From: Alphaproteobacteria bacterium
GTDB taxonomy: Bacteria > Pseudomonadota > Alphaproteobacteria > Caulobacterales > Hyphomonadaceae
NCBI GenBank assembly: GCA_009909065.1
Contig: JAAANZ010000063.1
Coordinates: forward strand, 1-42,422
Reading direction: 5' to 3'
DNA: 42,422 nucleotides
Part shown: positions 23,236 through 31,450 of the stretch, piece after piece
Position numbering within the stretch: position 1 is the first letter of the stretch
How the letters are laid out: each line of letters opens with the position of its first letter
Notes under the pieces: generated by a model
Databases searched by the model: none
Told to the model about the DNA's origin: nothing
The model's input: the letters and a program-made list of their open reading frames with translations, nothing else
Translations under genes and position numbers: made by a program

Positions 23236-24231
23236 TCAGGCGGCCTCCTCGACGGGGGAACGGGAATAAACCTTCCGGAGCGCGGCGATGAGCTCACCCG
23301 CCCCGGCGATGCGGCACAGCTGCGATCGAAGCTGCCTTCGCACTTGCGGCGCCAGCGCCAGCGGCGCGCTGTCAATCGCGGCCGAGACATGCTTGCGCAC
23401 GATGCGCACGCCGAGGCTTGCGCCATAAAGGCTCGCGGAGTCCGAGACCTGCTCGCACAGGCTTTCGCATTGCTGCGTCAGGGACGGCGCCGCCCAGTCG
23501 CGCTCATCGAGACAGGCGGCGACCTCGCCGACCCGCCAGGGCTGCCCCATGGCCGCGCGCCCGATCATCACGCCATGCGCCGCCGAGGCGGCCAGGCAGT
23601 CCCCGGCGTCCCGCGGGGTGGCAATATCACCATTGGCGATCACGGGCAGCGTCACGGCCGAGACGGTGTCGCCGATCCGCGTCCAGTCGGCTGCGCCCTT
23701 GTAGAACATGCAGCGCGTGCGTCCGTGCACGGTGATCATCCGGATGCCCGCGCGTTCGGCCATCTGCGCAATCGCAGGCGCATTGAGACTGTCATGATCC
23801 CAGCCGAGCCGCATTTTCAGCGTCACCGGAACCTCACCGGCGCCCTCCATGGCCGCATCGATGATCCGACCGGCAAGCTCCGGCTCACGCATCAGGGCCG
23901 AGCCGGACTGCCCGCCCGTGACCTGTTTCGAGGGACAGCCCATATTGATGTCGATCGCGTCAACGCCGGCCTCGCGCAACAATTGCGCTCCGCAGCGCAT
24001 GTCGTCCGGCCGTCTTGCCGCCAGTTGCACGATCCAGGGCGCGGCGCCCTCATGCCGGCAGGTCCGGCGCACCACGTCCGGGCGGGCGCTGGCCAGCGCC
24101 TCGCCGGCCACCATTTCCGAAACCACGGCCGGCGCGCCGAATCGCACCGCCTGGCGACGAAACGCGGCATCCGTCGAGCCCGACATGGGCGCGAGCCAGG
24201 TGCGAGGGGGATCAAACCTTTGTCGTGGCAT
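23236..24231 (-). CDS. dusB: tRNA-dihydrouridine synthase DusB
   Basis: 331 residues from ATG 24231; longer frames upstream run across the divergent promoter and are not credible. The flavin TIM-barrel is recognised from WLAPMSGSTDAAFRR, the catalytic cysteine region INMGCPSKQVTGGQSGSALM, FMN-phosphate residues in VIANGDI and the GRAAMGQPW motif. It reduces uridine in tRNA D-loops using NADPH and FMN. In alphaproteobacteria it is the usual first gene before ntrB. A TTGACC-17-CTAATT promoter lies upstream, divergent from ispDF. Expression would therefore drive the whole dusB-ntrBC unit. Confidence 0.94.
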   Translation of the reverse strand: MPRQRFDPPRTWLAPMSGSTDAAFRRQAVRFGAPAVVSEMVAGEALASARPDVVRRTCRHEGAAPWIVQLAARRPDDMRCGAQLLREAGVDAIDINMGCPSKQVTGGQSGSALMREPELAGRIIDAAMEGAGEVPVTLKMRLGWDHDSLNAPAIAQMAERAGIRMITVHGRTRCMFYKGAADWTRIGDTVSAVTLPVIANGDIATPRDAGDCLAASAAHGVMIGRAAMGQPWRVGEVAACLDERDWAAPSLTQQCESLCEQVSDSASLYGASLGVRIVRKHVSAAIDSAPLALAPQVRRQLRSQLCRIAGAGELIAALRKVYSRSPVEEAA

Positions 24232-24264
24232 GAATGACAGGCGCCTTCCGGGGTGTTGCACAAG

Positions 24265-24293
24265 AATTAGGCGCAAGTGATCGGTCTGGTCAA
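24265..24293 (-). promoter_or_regulatory. Likely promoter of the dusB-ntrBC operon
   Basis: On the minus strand: -35 TTGACC (24288-24293), 17-bp spacer, CTAATT at the -10 position (24265-24270). The predicted start near 24258 gives a leader of about 27 bases before the dusB ATG. The -35 matches the consensus well; the -10 is imperfect. Confidence 0.45.
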
Positions 24294-24304
24294 GGCTTGC
24301 GCAC

Positions 24305-24333
24305 TTGGCACACAGCATCTTGCCGCGTATGCA
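24305..24333 (+). promoter_or_regulatory. Likely promoter of ispDF giving a near-leaderless mRNA
   Basis: On the plus strand: -35 TTGGCA (24305-24310), 17-bp spacer, -10 TATGCA (24328-24333). A start about seven bases past the -10 would fall at or just before the ATG at 24343, which has no Shine-Dalgarno. Confidence 0.5.
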
Positions 24334-24342
24334 ATAATCAAT

Positions 24343-25473
24343 ATGAGTATCGCAGCAATCATCGTGGCCGGCGGCAGCGGCCAGCGGGCCGGCGGCGGCC
24401 AGCCGAAACAGCTGCGCACATTGCTCGGCCGCCCGGTCGCGGCCTGGAGCGTGGAGACGCTGGCGCGCCATAACGGGATTTCGCAGACAATCCTCGTCGT
24501 GCCCGAAACCCACAGTGCCGGTTTCGAGACGCTCGGCGCGGACCGGATCGTCACCGGCGGCGAGACGCGGACGCGATCGGTGCTGGCCGGTCTGGCCGCC
24601 CTGTCCGGCAGCGATGTGAGCCATGTCCTCATTCACGACGCTGCGCGGCCGGGCCTGACTGCCGGGGTGATTGACGCCCTGATTGCCGCGCTCGCCGAGG
24701 CCGATGCGGCGGCCCCTGCCCTGCCCCTGGTCGATGCGCTCAAGCGGCGGTCCGACGGGCGCCTGGCAACCGTGCCGCGCGAGGGGCTGTATCGCGTGCA
24801 GACCCCGCAAGCGTTCCGGCGGGAACTGATCGAGCGCGCACTCGACGCGGCGCGTGCCGACCTCGTCGATGATATCGAAGCGGTCGAGGCACTGGGCGCA
24901 TCCGTGGTCCTGGTGCCCGGAGCCGCGCGGCTGGCCAAGATCACCTATCCGGAGGATTTCGCCTACGTGACCCAGCTTCTATCACCAGCGACACCGCCGC
25001 GCATCGGCAAGGGGTTCGATGTCCATGCCTTCGGGCCCGGCAACCAGGTCAGGCTTTGCGGCATCGCCATCCCGCATGACAAGGCGTTGGCCGGCCACTC
25101 CGATGCCGATGTCGGCTGGCATGCCCTGACCGACGCGATCCTTGGGGCGCTGGCGCTCGGCGATATCGGCGATCATTTCCCGCCATCCGATCCGAAATGG
25201 AAAGGCGCGGACTCGGCTCTATTCCTGTCAGAGGCGTGCCGGCTTGCCGCAGCGCAGGGCTATTGCCTGACCAGTTGCGACATCACGCTGATCTGCGAGG
25301 CCCCGAAGATCAAACCCCACCGCGAGGCCATGCGCGCGCGCACGGCCGAGATCACCGGGCTGGCGCAGGATCATGTCTCCGTCAAGGCGACCACGACCGA
25401 GGGGCTCGGCTTTGCCGGGCGCGGTGAGGGCATCGCCGCCGAGGCGGTCGCGGTGATCGCCCCGCGCGCCTGA
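24343..25473 (+). CDS. ispDF: Bifunctional IspD/IspF (MEP pathway)
   Basis: 376 residues. The IspD half (about 1-218) has AAIIVAGGSGQRAGG, the CTP-binding loop, and HDAARP. The IspF half (about 220-376) starts IGKGFDVHAF with metal ligands D226 and H228, continues with HSDADVGWHALTDA and ends with the KATTTEGLGFAGRGEGI signature. It makes CDP-methylerythritol (IspD) and then 2-C-methylerythritol 2,4-cyclodiphosphate (IspF); the intervening IspE is encoded elsewhere. Fusion of the two is characteristic of alphaproteobacteria. The start at 24343 is set by alignment to the IspD N-terminus; the 22 in-frame residues upstream do not look like IspD and cross the promoter. Confidence 0.95.
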   Translation: MSIAAIIVAGGSGQRAGGGQPKQLRTLLGRPVAAWSVETLARHNGISQTILVVPETHSAGFETLGADRIVTGGETRTRSVLAGLAALSGSDVSHVLIHDAARPGLTAGVIDALIAALAEADAAAPALPLVDALKRRSDGRLATVPREGLYRVQTPQAFRRELIERALDAARADLVDDIEAVEALGASVVLVPGAARLAKITYPEDFAYVTQLLSPATPPRIGKGFDVHAFGPGNQVRLCGIAIPHDKALAGHSDADVGWHALTDAILGALALGDIGDHFPPSDPKWKGADSALFLSEACRLAAAQGYCLTSCDITLICEAPKIKPHREAMRARTAEITGLAQDHVSVKATTTEGLGFAGRGEGIAAEAVAVIAPRA

Positions 25474-25547
25474 ATTCCCTTCGCGCCGGATTTGTGAAAC
25501 CTTGCCCCACGGTGATCGGCGGGACCGGACGGCAGGGAGGCTTTACG

Positions 25548-26333
25548 ATGAGCGAAACACTTCAGATCGAAACCCAGGAGCATGTGAGCGTCTTGCGGCT
25601 CAATCGCCCCGAGGCGATGAATGCGCTCAATTACGAACTCTATATGGCACTGGAGGATGCGGTGCGCGCCAGCCAGGCGCGCTGCATCATCATCACCGGC
25701 GCAGGCGAGCGGGCCTTTTGCACCGGCGATGATGTCAAGGAGATCCTGTCCAGGGGCGCGCCCTCACCGCCGCAGATGGCCGAGCGGGCAAAGGCCACGG
25801 GCGGGCTCACACCGGCCGCCGATGCGCTCCTTCATACGGACATACCCGTCATCGCGGCGGTGAATGGCTATGCCCTTGGCTGGGGCATGGAGCTGGCCCT
25901 GATGGCCGATATCCGTGTCGCTTCGCATAATGCCCGGTTCGGAGAGATCTTCGTCACGCGCGGGCTTTGCTGTGATGCGCCGGGGCTCGGCCGGCTGGCC
26001 CAGCTTGTCGGCCGCGAGAAAGCAAGTGAAATGCTGTTTACCGGCGAGATCTTGAGCGCTGAAGCAGCGTTCGAGATCGGGCTGGTCTCGCGCGTCGTGG
26101 CGCCTGACGATGTCCTGCCGGCGGCGATGGAACTGGCAGCGCGAATTGCGGCCAACCCGCCGGGCGCGGTTCAGGCCCTGAAAGCCGGCCTGCGGCGCAC
26201 GCTGGACCCGGACTGGCGCAGCACCGGCGCCTGGGCCATTGGCGAGATTCGCCGACTGATGGCCACCGAGGACGCCAGAGAAGCGGCCGCGGCCTTTCTG
26301 GAAAAGCGCGAGCCGGCGTTTACCGGGCGGTGA
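25548..26333 (+). CDS. Enoyl-CoA hydratase/isomerase family protein
   Basis: 261 residues from ATG 25548, preceded by GGGAGG at eight bases. Crotonase-fold motifs: LNRPEAMNALN, the first oxyanion segment ERAFCTGDDVKEI, and the second AAVNGYALGWGMELALMADI. The first catalytic Glu position is present in RFGEIFVTRGL. The region where the second catalytic Glu is expected reads CCDAPGLGRL, so whether it acts as a hydratase, isomerase or another crotonase is uncertain. The gap to ispDF is 74 bases on the same strand, so co-transcription is possible but there is no obvious pathway link. Confidence 0.85.
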   Translation: MSETLQIETQEHVSVLRLNRPEAMNALNYELYMALEDAVRASQARCIIITGAGERAFCTGDDVKEILSRGAPSPPQMAERAKATGGLTPAADALLHTDIPVIAAVNGYALGWGMELALMADIRVASHNARFGEIFVTRGLCCDAPGLGRLAQLVGREKASEMLFTGEILSAEAAFEIGLVSRVVAPDDVLPAAMELAARIAANPPGAVQALKAGLRRTLDPDWRSTGAWAIGEIRRLMATEDAREAAAAFLEKREPAFTGR

Positions 26334-26339
26334 GCGGGC

Positions 26340-26365
26340 CCGGCCGGGCGATGACCCCCGGCCGG
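26340..26365. terminator. GC-rich bidirectional hairpin between convergent genes
   Basis: CCGGCCGGG (26340-26348) pairs with CCCGGCCGG (26357-26365), a perfect 9-bp stem with 8-base loop, in the 54-base gap between the converging hydratase and rpiA genes. It is placed correctly to end transcription from both sides, although no T-run flanks it. Confidence 0.5.
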
Positions 26366-26387
26366 CCTGCACGGAAACGCCCGGGTT

Positions 26388-27086
26388 TCAATATTCGAAC
26401 AGCGTTGCGCCGGTCTCGTTGCCGATGATGACGGTCCGGGCAAGGCCGATGAACAGGCCGTGCTCGACAACGCCCGGCACTGCCGACAGGCGCGCGGCCA
26501 AGGCTTCGGCGTCCGGGATGCGTCCGCAATGGCAGTCGAGGATATGGTTGCCGCCATCGGTGACATAGGCCTCATGGCCCGCATCGGTGCGCAGGAGCGT
26601 CTTCGGCTTGTCAATTCCCGAGGCGCGCAGGGCCTCGAAGACGCGCCGCGCCGTCAGGGTGAAGCCGAAAGGCGTGACCTCGACCGGCAATGGAAAGCTG
26701 CCCAGCCTGAGGATCTGTTTCGACGGGTCGGCAATCACCACCATATGATCGCTGGAATCGGCTATGATCTTCTCTCGCAGGAGCGCGCCGCCGCCTCCCT
26801 TGATCAGCGCGCCATCCTCATCGAGTTCGTCGGCCCCGTCCACGGTCAGGTGAATCCGTTCGACTTCATCCACCGGGATGAGCGGCACGCCATGGCTCTC
26901 GGCGAGGCGGCGGGTCTCCTCGCTGGTCGGCACGGCGCGCACGACAAGCCCGTCGGCGATTTCCTCGGCCAGCATCTCGACGAAAAATCTCGCGGTCGAC
27001 CCGGTGCCGAGGCCCAGCGTCATGCCATCCTCGACAAGTTCCATCGCGGCGGCGGCCGCATTCTGCTTTTCGCGCTCATTGCCCAT
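26388..27086 (-). CDS. rpiA: Ribose-5-phosphate isomerase A
   Basis: 232 residues. RpiA motifs in order: MTLGLGTGSTARFF (phosphate loop), VPTSEETRRLA, LTVDGADELDEDGALIKGGG with the catalytic Asp/Glu pair region, and the Lys of LLREKIIA. It interconverts ribose-5-phosphate and ribulose-5-phosphate in the pentose phosphate pathway. The start overlaps the glmU stop by 11 bases, so the two are coupled. A GC-rich hairpin follows the stop. Confidence 0.95.
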   Translation of the reverse strand: MGNEREKQNAAAAAMELVEDGMTLGLGTGSTARFFVEMLAEEIADGLVVRAVPTSEETRRLAESHGVPLIPVDEVERIHLTVDGADELDEDGALIKGGGGALLREKIIADSSDHMVVIADPSKQILRLGSFPLPVEVTPFGFTLTARRVFEALRASGIDKPKTLLRTDAGHEAYVTDGGNHILDCHCGRIPDAEALAARLSAVPGVVEHGLFIGLARTVIIGNETGATLFEY

Positions 27087-28437
27087 CGCCGGTTTCCTCT
27101 TTGGCGGCCCTCATCCGTTCACGATACGAGACCGACCAGCCCTCGCGGATGACCTGCCGGCCGCGCGCCACTCCCAGCGCATCGCCCGGCACAGTCTGGG
27201 TAATGACGCTGCCCGACCCGATATAGGCGCCGGCCCCGATGGAGACGGGCGCGACGAGCGCGGAATTCGAGCCGATAAAGGCGTTCTCGCCGATCTCGGT
27301 GCGGTGTTTTCGGTATCCGTCATAATTGCAGAAGATTGTCCCGGCGCCGATATTCGCCCCCGCGCCGACCTCTCCATCGCCGAGATAGGCCAGATGATTG
27401 GCTTTCGCGCCGGCCCCCATACGGGTCGACTTGACCTCGACGAAATTGCCGACACGCGCCTGGCGGCCGATCTCGGCGCCCGGCCGCAGGCGGGCATAGG
27501 GCCCGATCACGGCGCCAGCGCCGACATGCGCGCCTTCCAGGTGACTGAAAGCGCGGATCACGGCGCCGCTCTCGACGCGCACGCCCGGGGCAAACACCAC
27601 ATGGGGCTCGACAAGGACATCATTGGCGATTTCGGTGTCGTAGGAGAGGAATACGGTCTCCGGAGCTGTCAGGGTGACCCCTTCAGTGAGCAATTCCCGC
27701 CTCCGGCGCGCCTGGAAGGCCGCTTCGGCCCGGGCCAGTTCGAGGCGGGAATTCACGCCCAGAACGTCAGCTTCCGCGCACTCCACGGCCAGGCAGTTCT
27801 GCCCGTCCGCACGGGCCAGCGCGACGATGTCGGTGAGGTAGTATTCGCCCTTGGCATTGTCATTGGTCACGCGCGAAAGCAGCGAGAACACCTCGTCGGC
27901 GCGTGCGGCCATGACACCGGAATTGCAAAGGCGGATCGCCAGCTGTTCGGGGCTGGCATCGCGCGCTTCGACGATGGCCTCGACCTCGCCATGACCATGG
28001 GTGATCAGCCGGCCATAGGCGCCGGGATTATCCGCCTCGAAGCCGAGCACACCGACGCCGGCTCCATCTTCCAGGCGCGCGAACAGTGCCTCGATGGCAT
28101 CGGGCGGGATAAGCGGGGTGTCGCCGTAAAGCACCACCAGAGCGCCGTCGAAACCCGCGAGATGGGTCTCGGCGGCCTGAACCGCATGACCGGTGCCCAG
28201 GGGCGTCTCCTGTATCGCGACGCCATCGGGACCCAGGTTTTCGGTCACATGCGCCTGCAACTGCGCCTGGGATGGTGAGCAGACCACGATGATGCGCTCG
28301 CACCCCGAGCTTTCGGCCAGGGCCACCGACCAGTCGACCATGGCCCGGCCCCCGACCGGGTGCATCACCTTGGGAAGAGCCGACTTCATCCGGGTGCCCT
28401 GCCCGGCTGCCAGAATGATCGCCGCACGTTTTGTCAT
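27076..28437 (-). CDS. glmU: Bifunctional N-acetylglucosamine-1-phosphate uridyltransferase / glucosamine-1-phosphate acetyltransferase
   Basis: 453 residues from ATG 28437, with GAGGTG about ten bases upstream. The N-terminal uridyltransferase starts AAIILAAGQGTRMKS and has QETPLGTGHAV and VLYGDTPLI. The C-terminal left-handed beta-helix with hexapeptide repeats runs from about 250 and includes the acetyltransferase region NFVEVKSTRMGAGAKANHLA and IFCNYDGYRKHRTEIG. It makes UDP-GlcNAc for peptidoglycan and lipopolysaccharide. It is divergent from gph across 91 bases and overlaps rpiA downstream. Confidence 0.96.
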   Translation of the reverse strand: MTKRAAIILAAGQGTRMKSALPKVMHPVGGRAMVDWSVALAESSGCERIIVVCSPSQAQLQAHVTENLGPDGVAIQETPLGTGHAVQAAETHLAGFDGALVVLYGDTPLIPPDAIEALFARLEDGAGVGVLGFEADNPGAYGRLITHGHGEVEAIVEARDASPEQLAIRLCNSGVMAARADEVFSLLSRVTNDNAKGEYYLTDIVALARADGQNCLAVECAEADVLGVNSRLELARAEAAFQARRRRELLTEGVTLTAPETVFLSYDTEIANDVLVEPHVVFAPGVRVESGAVIRAFSHLEGAHVGAGAVIGPYARLRPGAEIGRQARVGNFVEVKSTRMGAGAKANHLAYLGDGEVGAGANIGAGTIFCNYDGYRKHRTEIGENAFIGSNSALVAPVSIGAGAYIGSGSVITQTVPGDALGVARGRQVIREGWSVSYRERMRAAKEETGDGQ

Positions 28438-28528
28438 GCCCAACACACCTCGCAATTTCTGTTCTCGCCCGTAGATCATACCGGGCGCGCAGGCTAGTGC
28501 ACACCTTGAGCAAGAGGAAAATCCCGAC

Positions 28529-29224
28529 ATGAGCCTTCCCCGGCCCGACATGCCATTCCGGGAGTGGACATTCCTGTTCGATCTGGACGGCACCCTGATC
28601 GACAGCGCTCCCGATCTGCTGGCCGCGCTCAATCATTGCCTTGCGCGGGCCGATGTGGCGCCGGTCGAACTGGCCGATATCCGCACGATGATCGGCCATG
28701 GGGCCCGGGCGATGATCCGGAAGGCGCTGGAAGGTTCCGGGCGCAGCGCCGCGGAAGGCCTGGTCGATGAGTTGTGGGCGGTCCTCATCGCGTATTACCA
28801 AGAGAATATCGCTGTCGAGACACGCCCCTTCGAGGGGGCTGAAAACTGTCTCGTCAGACTTGCTGAGGGCGGCGCGCGCCTCGGCGTTTGCACCAACAAG
28901 ACCCAGGCGCTCTCGGAAACCGTGCTCGGCGCGCTCGGACTGAACGGGCACTTTCGCGCCGTGGTCGGCGCCGACTCAGTGCCCCGGAAGAAACCGGACG
29001 GGGATCATCTCCTTCGCACACTGGCCGCGGCCGGCGGTCATCCGGCGCGCGCAATCATGATCGGTGACAGCCGGACAGATGAAAGGGCAGCCCGCAGTGC
29101 CGGACTGCCCTTTGTGTTCGTGCCCTTCGGTTACGAAGCGGAGACGCGCGAGGCTATTGCGGCCGACGCGACCATCTCGCACTATTCGGAACTCGTCACC
29201 GTGCTGATGGATCTGACCGACTAA
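28529..29224 (+). CDS. gph: HAD-family phosphoglycolate phosphatase
   Basis: 231 residues. HAD motif I is FDLDGTLIDS (Asp nucleophile and acid), motif II is VCTNKT, and motifs III/IV are the Lys in RKKPDGD and IGDSRTDERAARSAG. The cap domain sits between motifs I and II, as in Gph. It dephosphorylates 2-phosphoglycolate formed during DNA repair or oxidative metabolism; a broader sugar-phosphate substrate range cannot be excluded. It is divergent from glmU. Its stop codon TAA overlaps the stop codon TAG of the converging small gene. Confidence 0.9.
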   Translation: MSLPRPDMPFREWTFLFDLDGTLIDSAPDLLAALNHCLARADVAPVELADIRTMIGHGARAMIRKALEGSGRSAAEGLVDELWAVLIAYYQENIAVETRPFEGAENCLVRLAEGGARLGVCTNKTQALSETVLGALGLNGHFRAVVGADSVPRKKPDGDHLLRTLAAAGGHPARAIMIGDSRTDERAARSAGLPFVFVPFGYEAETREAIAADATISHYSELVTVLMDLTD

Positions 29225-29463
29225 GCGGCCTGGCCGTAACTGGGGCGGTATCCCTGGCGCTTTCCGGCGCCGTCCGCACTCTTGCGACGGCACGGCATGC
29301 CATTGACCATGTTGGAGCGCACATCCGTACGTCCGCTGCGCATCGCTGCCACGAAGCCGGCATCGATCAGGTCGATATCGACCTCATAGCCGCGCTCGGT
29401 CCAGTATTCGCAAATCTTCTCTTTAAGGCGACGAGCGCCGTCAGCGTCACACCAATCTCTCAT
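29221..29463 (-). CDS. Small conserved-looking hypothetical protein, 80 aa
   Basis: 80 residues from ATG 29463, with GGAGAGAG six bases upstream; a 26-residue upstream extension is rejected because it would bypass this good site. The N-terminal half is helical and charged (RRLKEKICEYWTERGYEV). The core DAGFVAAMRSGRTDVRSNMV, followed by NGMP, has the look of a small conserved family that I believe is widespread in alphaproteobacteria, but I cannot name it. The C-terminus is basic and disordered-looking (RRKSADGAGKRQGYRPSYG). No signal peptide or membrane segment. It converges on gph with overlapping stop codons. Function unknown. Confidence 0.75.
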   Translation of the reverse strand: MRDWCDADGARRLKEKICEYWTERGYEVDIDLIDAGFVAAMRSGRTDVRSNMVNGMPCRRKSADGAGKRQGYRPSYGQAA

Positions 29464-29959
29464 ATTACTCTCTCCAGGCTCTTTCTTGTGTTGAGAGCAC
29501 CGGTCCCGTCGGGTCCCGTGCCAGCCTGTCCTTCTTCTCAACCGTTGCGGGCTTTAACCCGTCATTATGGATTTCAGATGCAGCGTCTCGGACGTAAACG
29601 CAAGGCAGGGCCGGAATGACATTTTCGCAAACTTGCGAAGGTGAACGGCCATTCATAATGAATGAGGGTTCAGTTGTCTTGCCAAAAGCAGTCTGGCTGC
29701 AATTGAGGCCTTGATTTCCGGATTATAGCCGGAGATGGGGCCAAATTTCGCCTCATTTGCAAAAAATTGAATGAGGCCGCCCAGGCTTGGGCTCTCCAGA
29801 AATTGCGTTTTCGCATATCTCACTTGCGGTTTTGAGGGTAAACGCTCTGGCTCCCAGCGCTTCGCAGGCCGGTTTTGTGCCGGTTTGTCCTGCGCGCCTC
29901 CCGCCGATCCCGAATCGCCCGGGCCCGATCCGTCCGGGCCCGGCGGGGCAGTCCTCCAC
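29464..29959. other. Intergenic region rich in inverted repeats; no credible gene
   Basis: About 500 bases, visibly less GC-rich than its surroundings between 29540 and 29840. Perfect dyads seen: TTCGCAA-AC-TTGCGAA (29624-29639), ATTCAT-A-ATGAAT (29651-29663), GCCTCATT with AATGAGGC (29750-29757/29770-29777), and two CGGGCCCG palindromes (29920-29927, 29935-29942). Possible ORFs here lack ribosome-binding sites and coding character. It may hold the promoter of the 80-aa gene, operators, or a small RNA. Confidence 0.5.
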
Positions 29960-29988
29960 TTGACGCAAGCCGCCGGCCACAATATCGA
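29960..29988 (+). promoter_or_regulatory. Promoter of tRNA-Val
   Basis: -35 TTGACG (29960-29965), 17-bp spacer, -10 TATCGA (29983-29988), with the mature tRNA beginning 17 bases later. Position and spacing fit a sigma70 tRNA promoter well. Confidence 0.55.
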
Positions 29989-30005
29989 CCCGAAAACCGC
30001 GTGAG

Positions 30006-30080
30006 GGGCGATTAGCTCAGCGGGAGAGCACTGCCTTCACACGGCAGGGGTCGCTGGTTCGAACCCAGCATCGCCCACCA
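30006..30080 (+). tRNA. tRNA-Val (CAC anticodon)
   Basis: Acceptor arms GGGCGAT and ATCGCCC pair perfectly, with discriminator A and encoded CCA (30078-30080). The D-arm TAGCTCAGCGGGAGAGC is standard. The anticodon stem CTGCC/GGCAG encloses TTCACAC, giving anticodon CAC. The T-arm carries GGTTCGAACCC. 75 bases including CCA. Confidence 0.96.
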
Positions 30081-30120
30081 TCACGAAGCTGCGGGCCAGG
30101 ATCGGCGCTTTGCGTTGGGT

Positions 30121-31422
30121 TCAGCCTTTGCGTTGGCGCCCGGCGAGGCGCATCGACCGGCCCGACCGGACAGCATCTTGTCCGAATTTCTCCCGGGCCG
30201 AATCGCTCGCCCTTTCGGCCGCGGCCCGTTTGGCGACCGAGGGATCGACAAGATCTACCCGGTCCCCTTGCGCCGGACTGAGCGCGCTGAGCCCCAGGCC
30301 GACCAGGCGCCAGCGCCGGCCGCTGGCCAGTTCACGCGTCAGCATGGGACGCGCGGTGCGGAAGAGCGTTCCGGCAAGCTGCGTCGGATCGCTGAGGGTT
30401 GTGCGGCGGGTCAGAGTGCGGAAACTGCTGGATTTGAGCTTCAGGGTGACGACCGAGCCTTCGACGCCGGCCGATTTCGCCCGCCAGGCGGTTTTTTCGC
30501 AAACCTGCCAGAGAAGGTCTTCCATCAGGCGGGGGTCACCGATGTCTTCGCCGAATGTGGTTTCCGAAGACACCGACTTGCGCGCGCGGCCAACCGTGAC
30601 GGGCCGGCGGTCGATGCCGTTGGCGCGCTCATGCAGGAGCAGGCCGGATTCACCGTAGCGCGAGATGAGCGATTTCAGACCGACCCTCTGGAGATCGGCG
30701 ACGCATACGAAACCGTCGCCCCTGAGCGTTTCGGCGAGTTTTGGGCCAACCCCATGCAGGAAACCCACCGGGTAATCGGCCAGCAAGCCCGGCGCCTGCT
30801 CCCGGCTCAAAGCGCAAAAGCCGCGGGGCTTGTCCATTTCGCTGGCGGTCTTGGCCAGAAAGCGGTTATCGGCCAGGCCGATCGAGACCGTGATGCCGAT
30901 ATCCTGCTCGATATCGCGCGCCAGGCGCGCCAGAAGGACAGCCGGCGTGACCCCGTGAAGGGCCCGCGTGCCGGACAGGTCCAGATAGGCTTCATCGATG
31001 GAGACCGGCTGTACCACCGGGGTGAGGGCCAGCATTTTCTGGCGGATGGCCTCGGCGGCCCGGCGGTATCGCTCAAAGTCGGGACGCAGAACAACCGCTT
31101 CGGGGCAGGCCTTGAGCGCCTTGAACATCGGCATGGCCGCGCGAACGCCCGACAGACGTGCGATATAACAGCATGTCGACACCACACCGCGCTCATGGCC
31201 TCCGACAATCACGGGCTGTGCGCGCAGCTCCGGCTGGTCGCGCTTCTCGATCGCGGCGAAGAAGGCATCGCAGTCGATATGGGCAATCGAAAGGCTTTCC
31301 AGCCCGTCATGGCGCACAAGGCGCTGGCGGCCACAACGACCGCATGAGGCGTCGGCCCCGCCGACAATCTCGGCGCAATCCCGGCAAAGGGTCGGCACGG
31401 CTGATGTTCGCTCCCTGTTCAT
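30121..31422 (-). CDS. dinB: DNA polymerase IV (Y family) with N-terminal Cys4 module
   Basis: 433 residues from ATG 31422; a TTG 36 bases earlier is possible but adds non-conserved residues, and neither start has a strong Shine-Dalgarno. An N-terminal zinc-finger-like module has C13-x2-C16 and C27-x2-C30, a feature of many alphaproteobacterial DinB proteins. The palm has IAHIDCDAFFAAIEKRD with the first catalytic Asp and SIDEAYLDLSG with D143 and E144. A helix-hairpin-helix (FLHGVGPKLAETL) and little-finger domain follow. The C-terminus is basic (RSMRLAGRQRKG), and no beta-clamp motif is obvious. It carries out error-prone translesion synthesis. No convincing LexA box was found upstream. Confidence 0.92.
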   Translation of the reverse strand: MNRERTSAVPTLCRDCAEIVGGADASCGRCGRQRLVRHDGLESLSIAHIDCDAFFAAIEKRDQPELRAQPVIVGGHERGVVSTCCYIARLSGVRAAMPMFKALKACPEAVVLRPDFERYRRAAEAIRQKMLALTPVVQPVSIDEAYLDLSGTRALHGVTPAVLLARLARDIEQDIGITVSIGLADNRFLAKTASEMDKPRGFCALSREQAPGLLADYPVGFLHGVGPKLAETLRGDGFVCVADLQRVGLKSLISRYGESGLLLHERANGIDRRPVTVGRARKSVSSETTFGEDIGDPRLMEDLLWQVCEKTAWRAKSAGVEGSVVTLKLKSSSFRTLTRRTTLSDPTQLAGTLFRTARPMLTRELASGRRWRLVGLGLSALSPAQGDRVDLVDPSVAKRAAAERASDSAREKFGQDAVRSGRSMRLAGRQRKG

Positions 31423-31450
31423 GGGCTTGCTATCATGTGGCGCGCGTGGC

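Noticed and set aside
29653-29982. 109-codon minus-strand frame in the gap before tRNA-Val
   Set aside because: Needs a TTG start inside the tRNA promoter, has no Shine-Dalgarno and no familiar motif, and runs through several palindromes.
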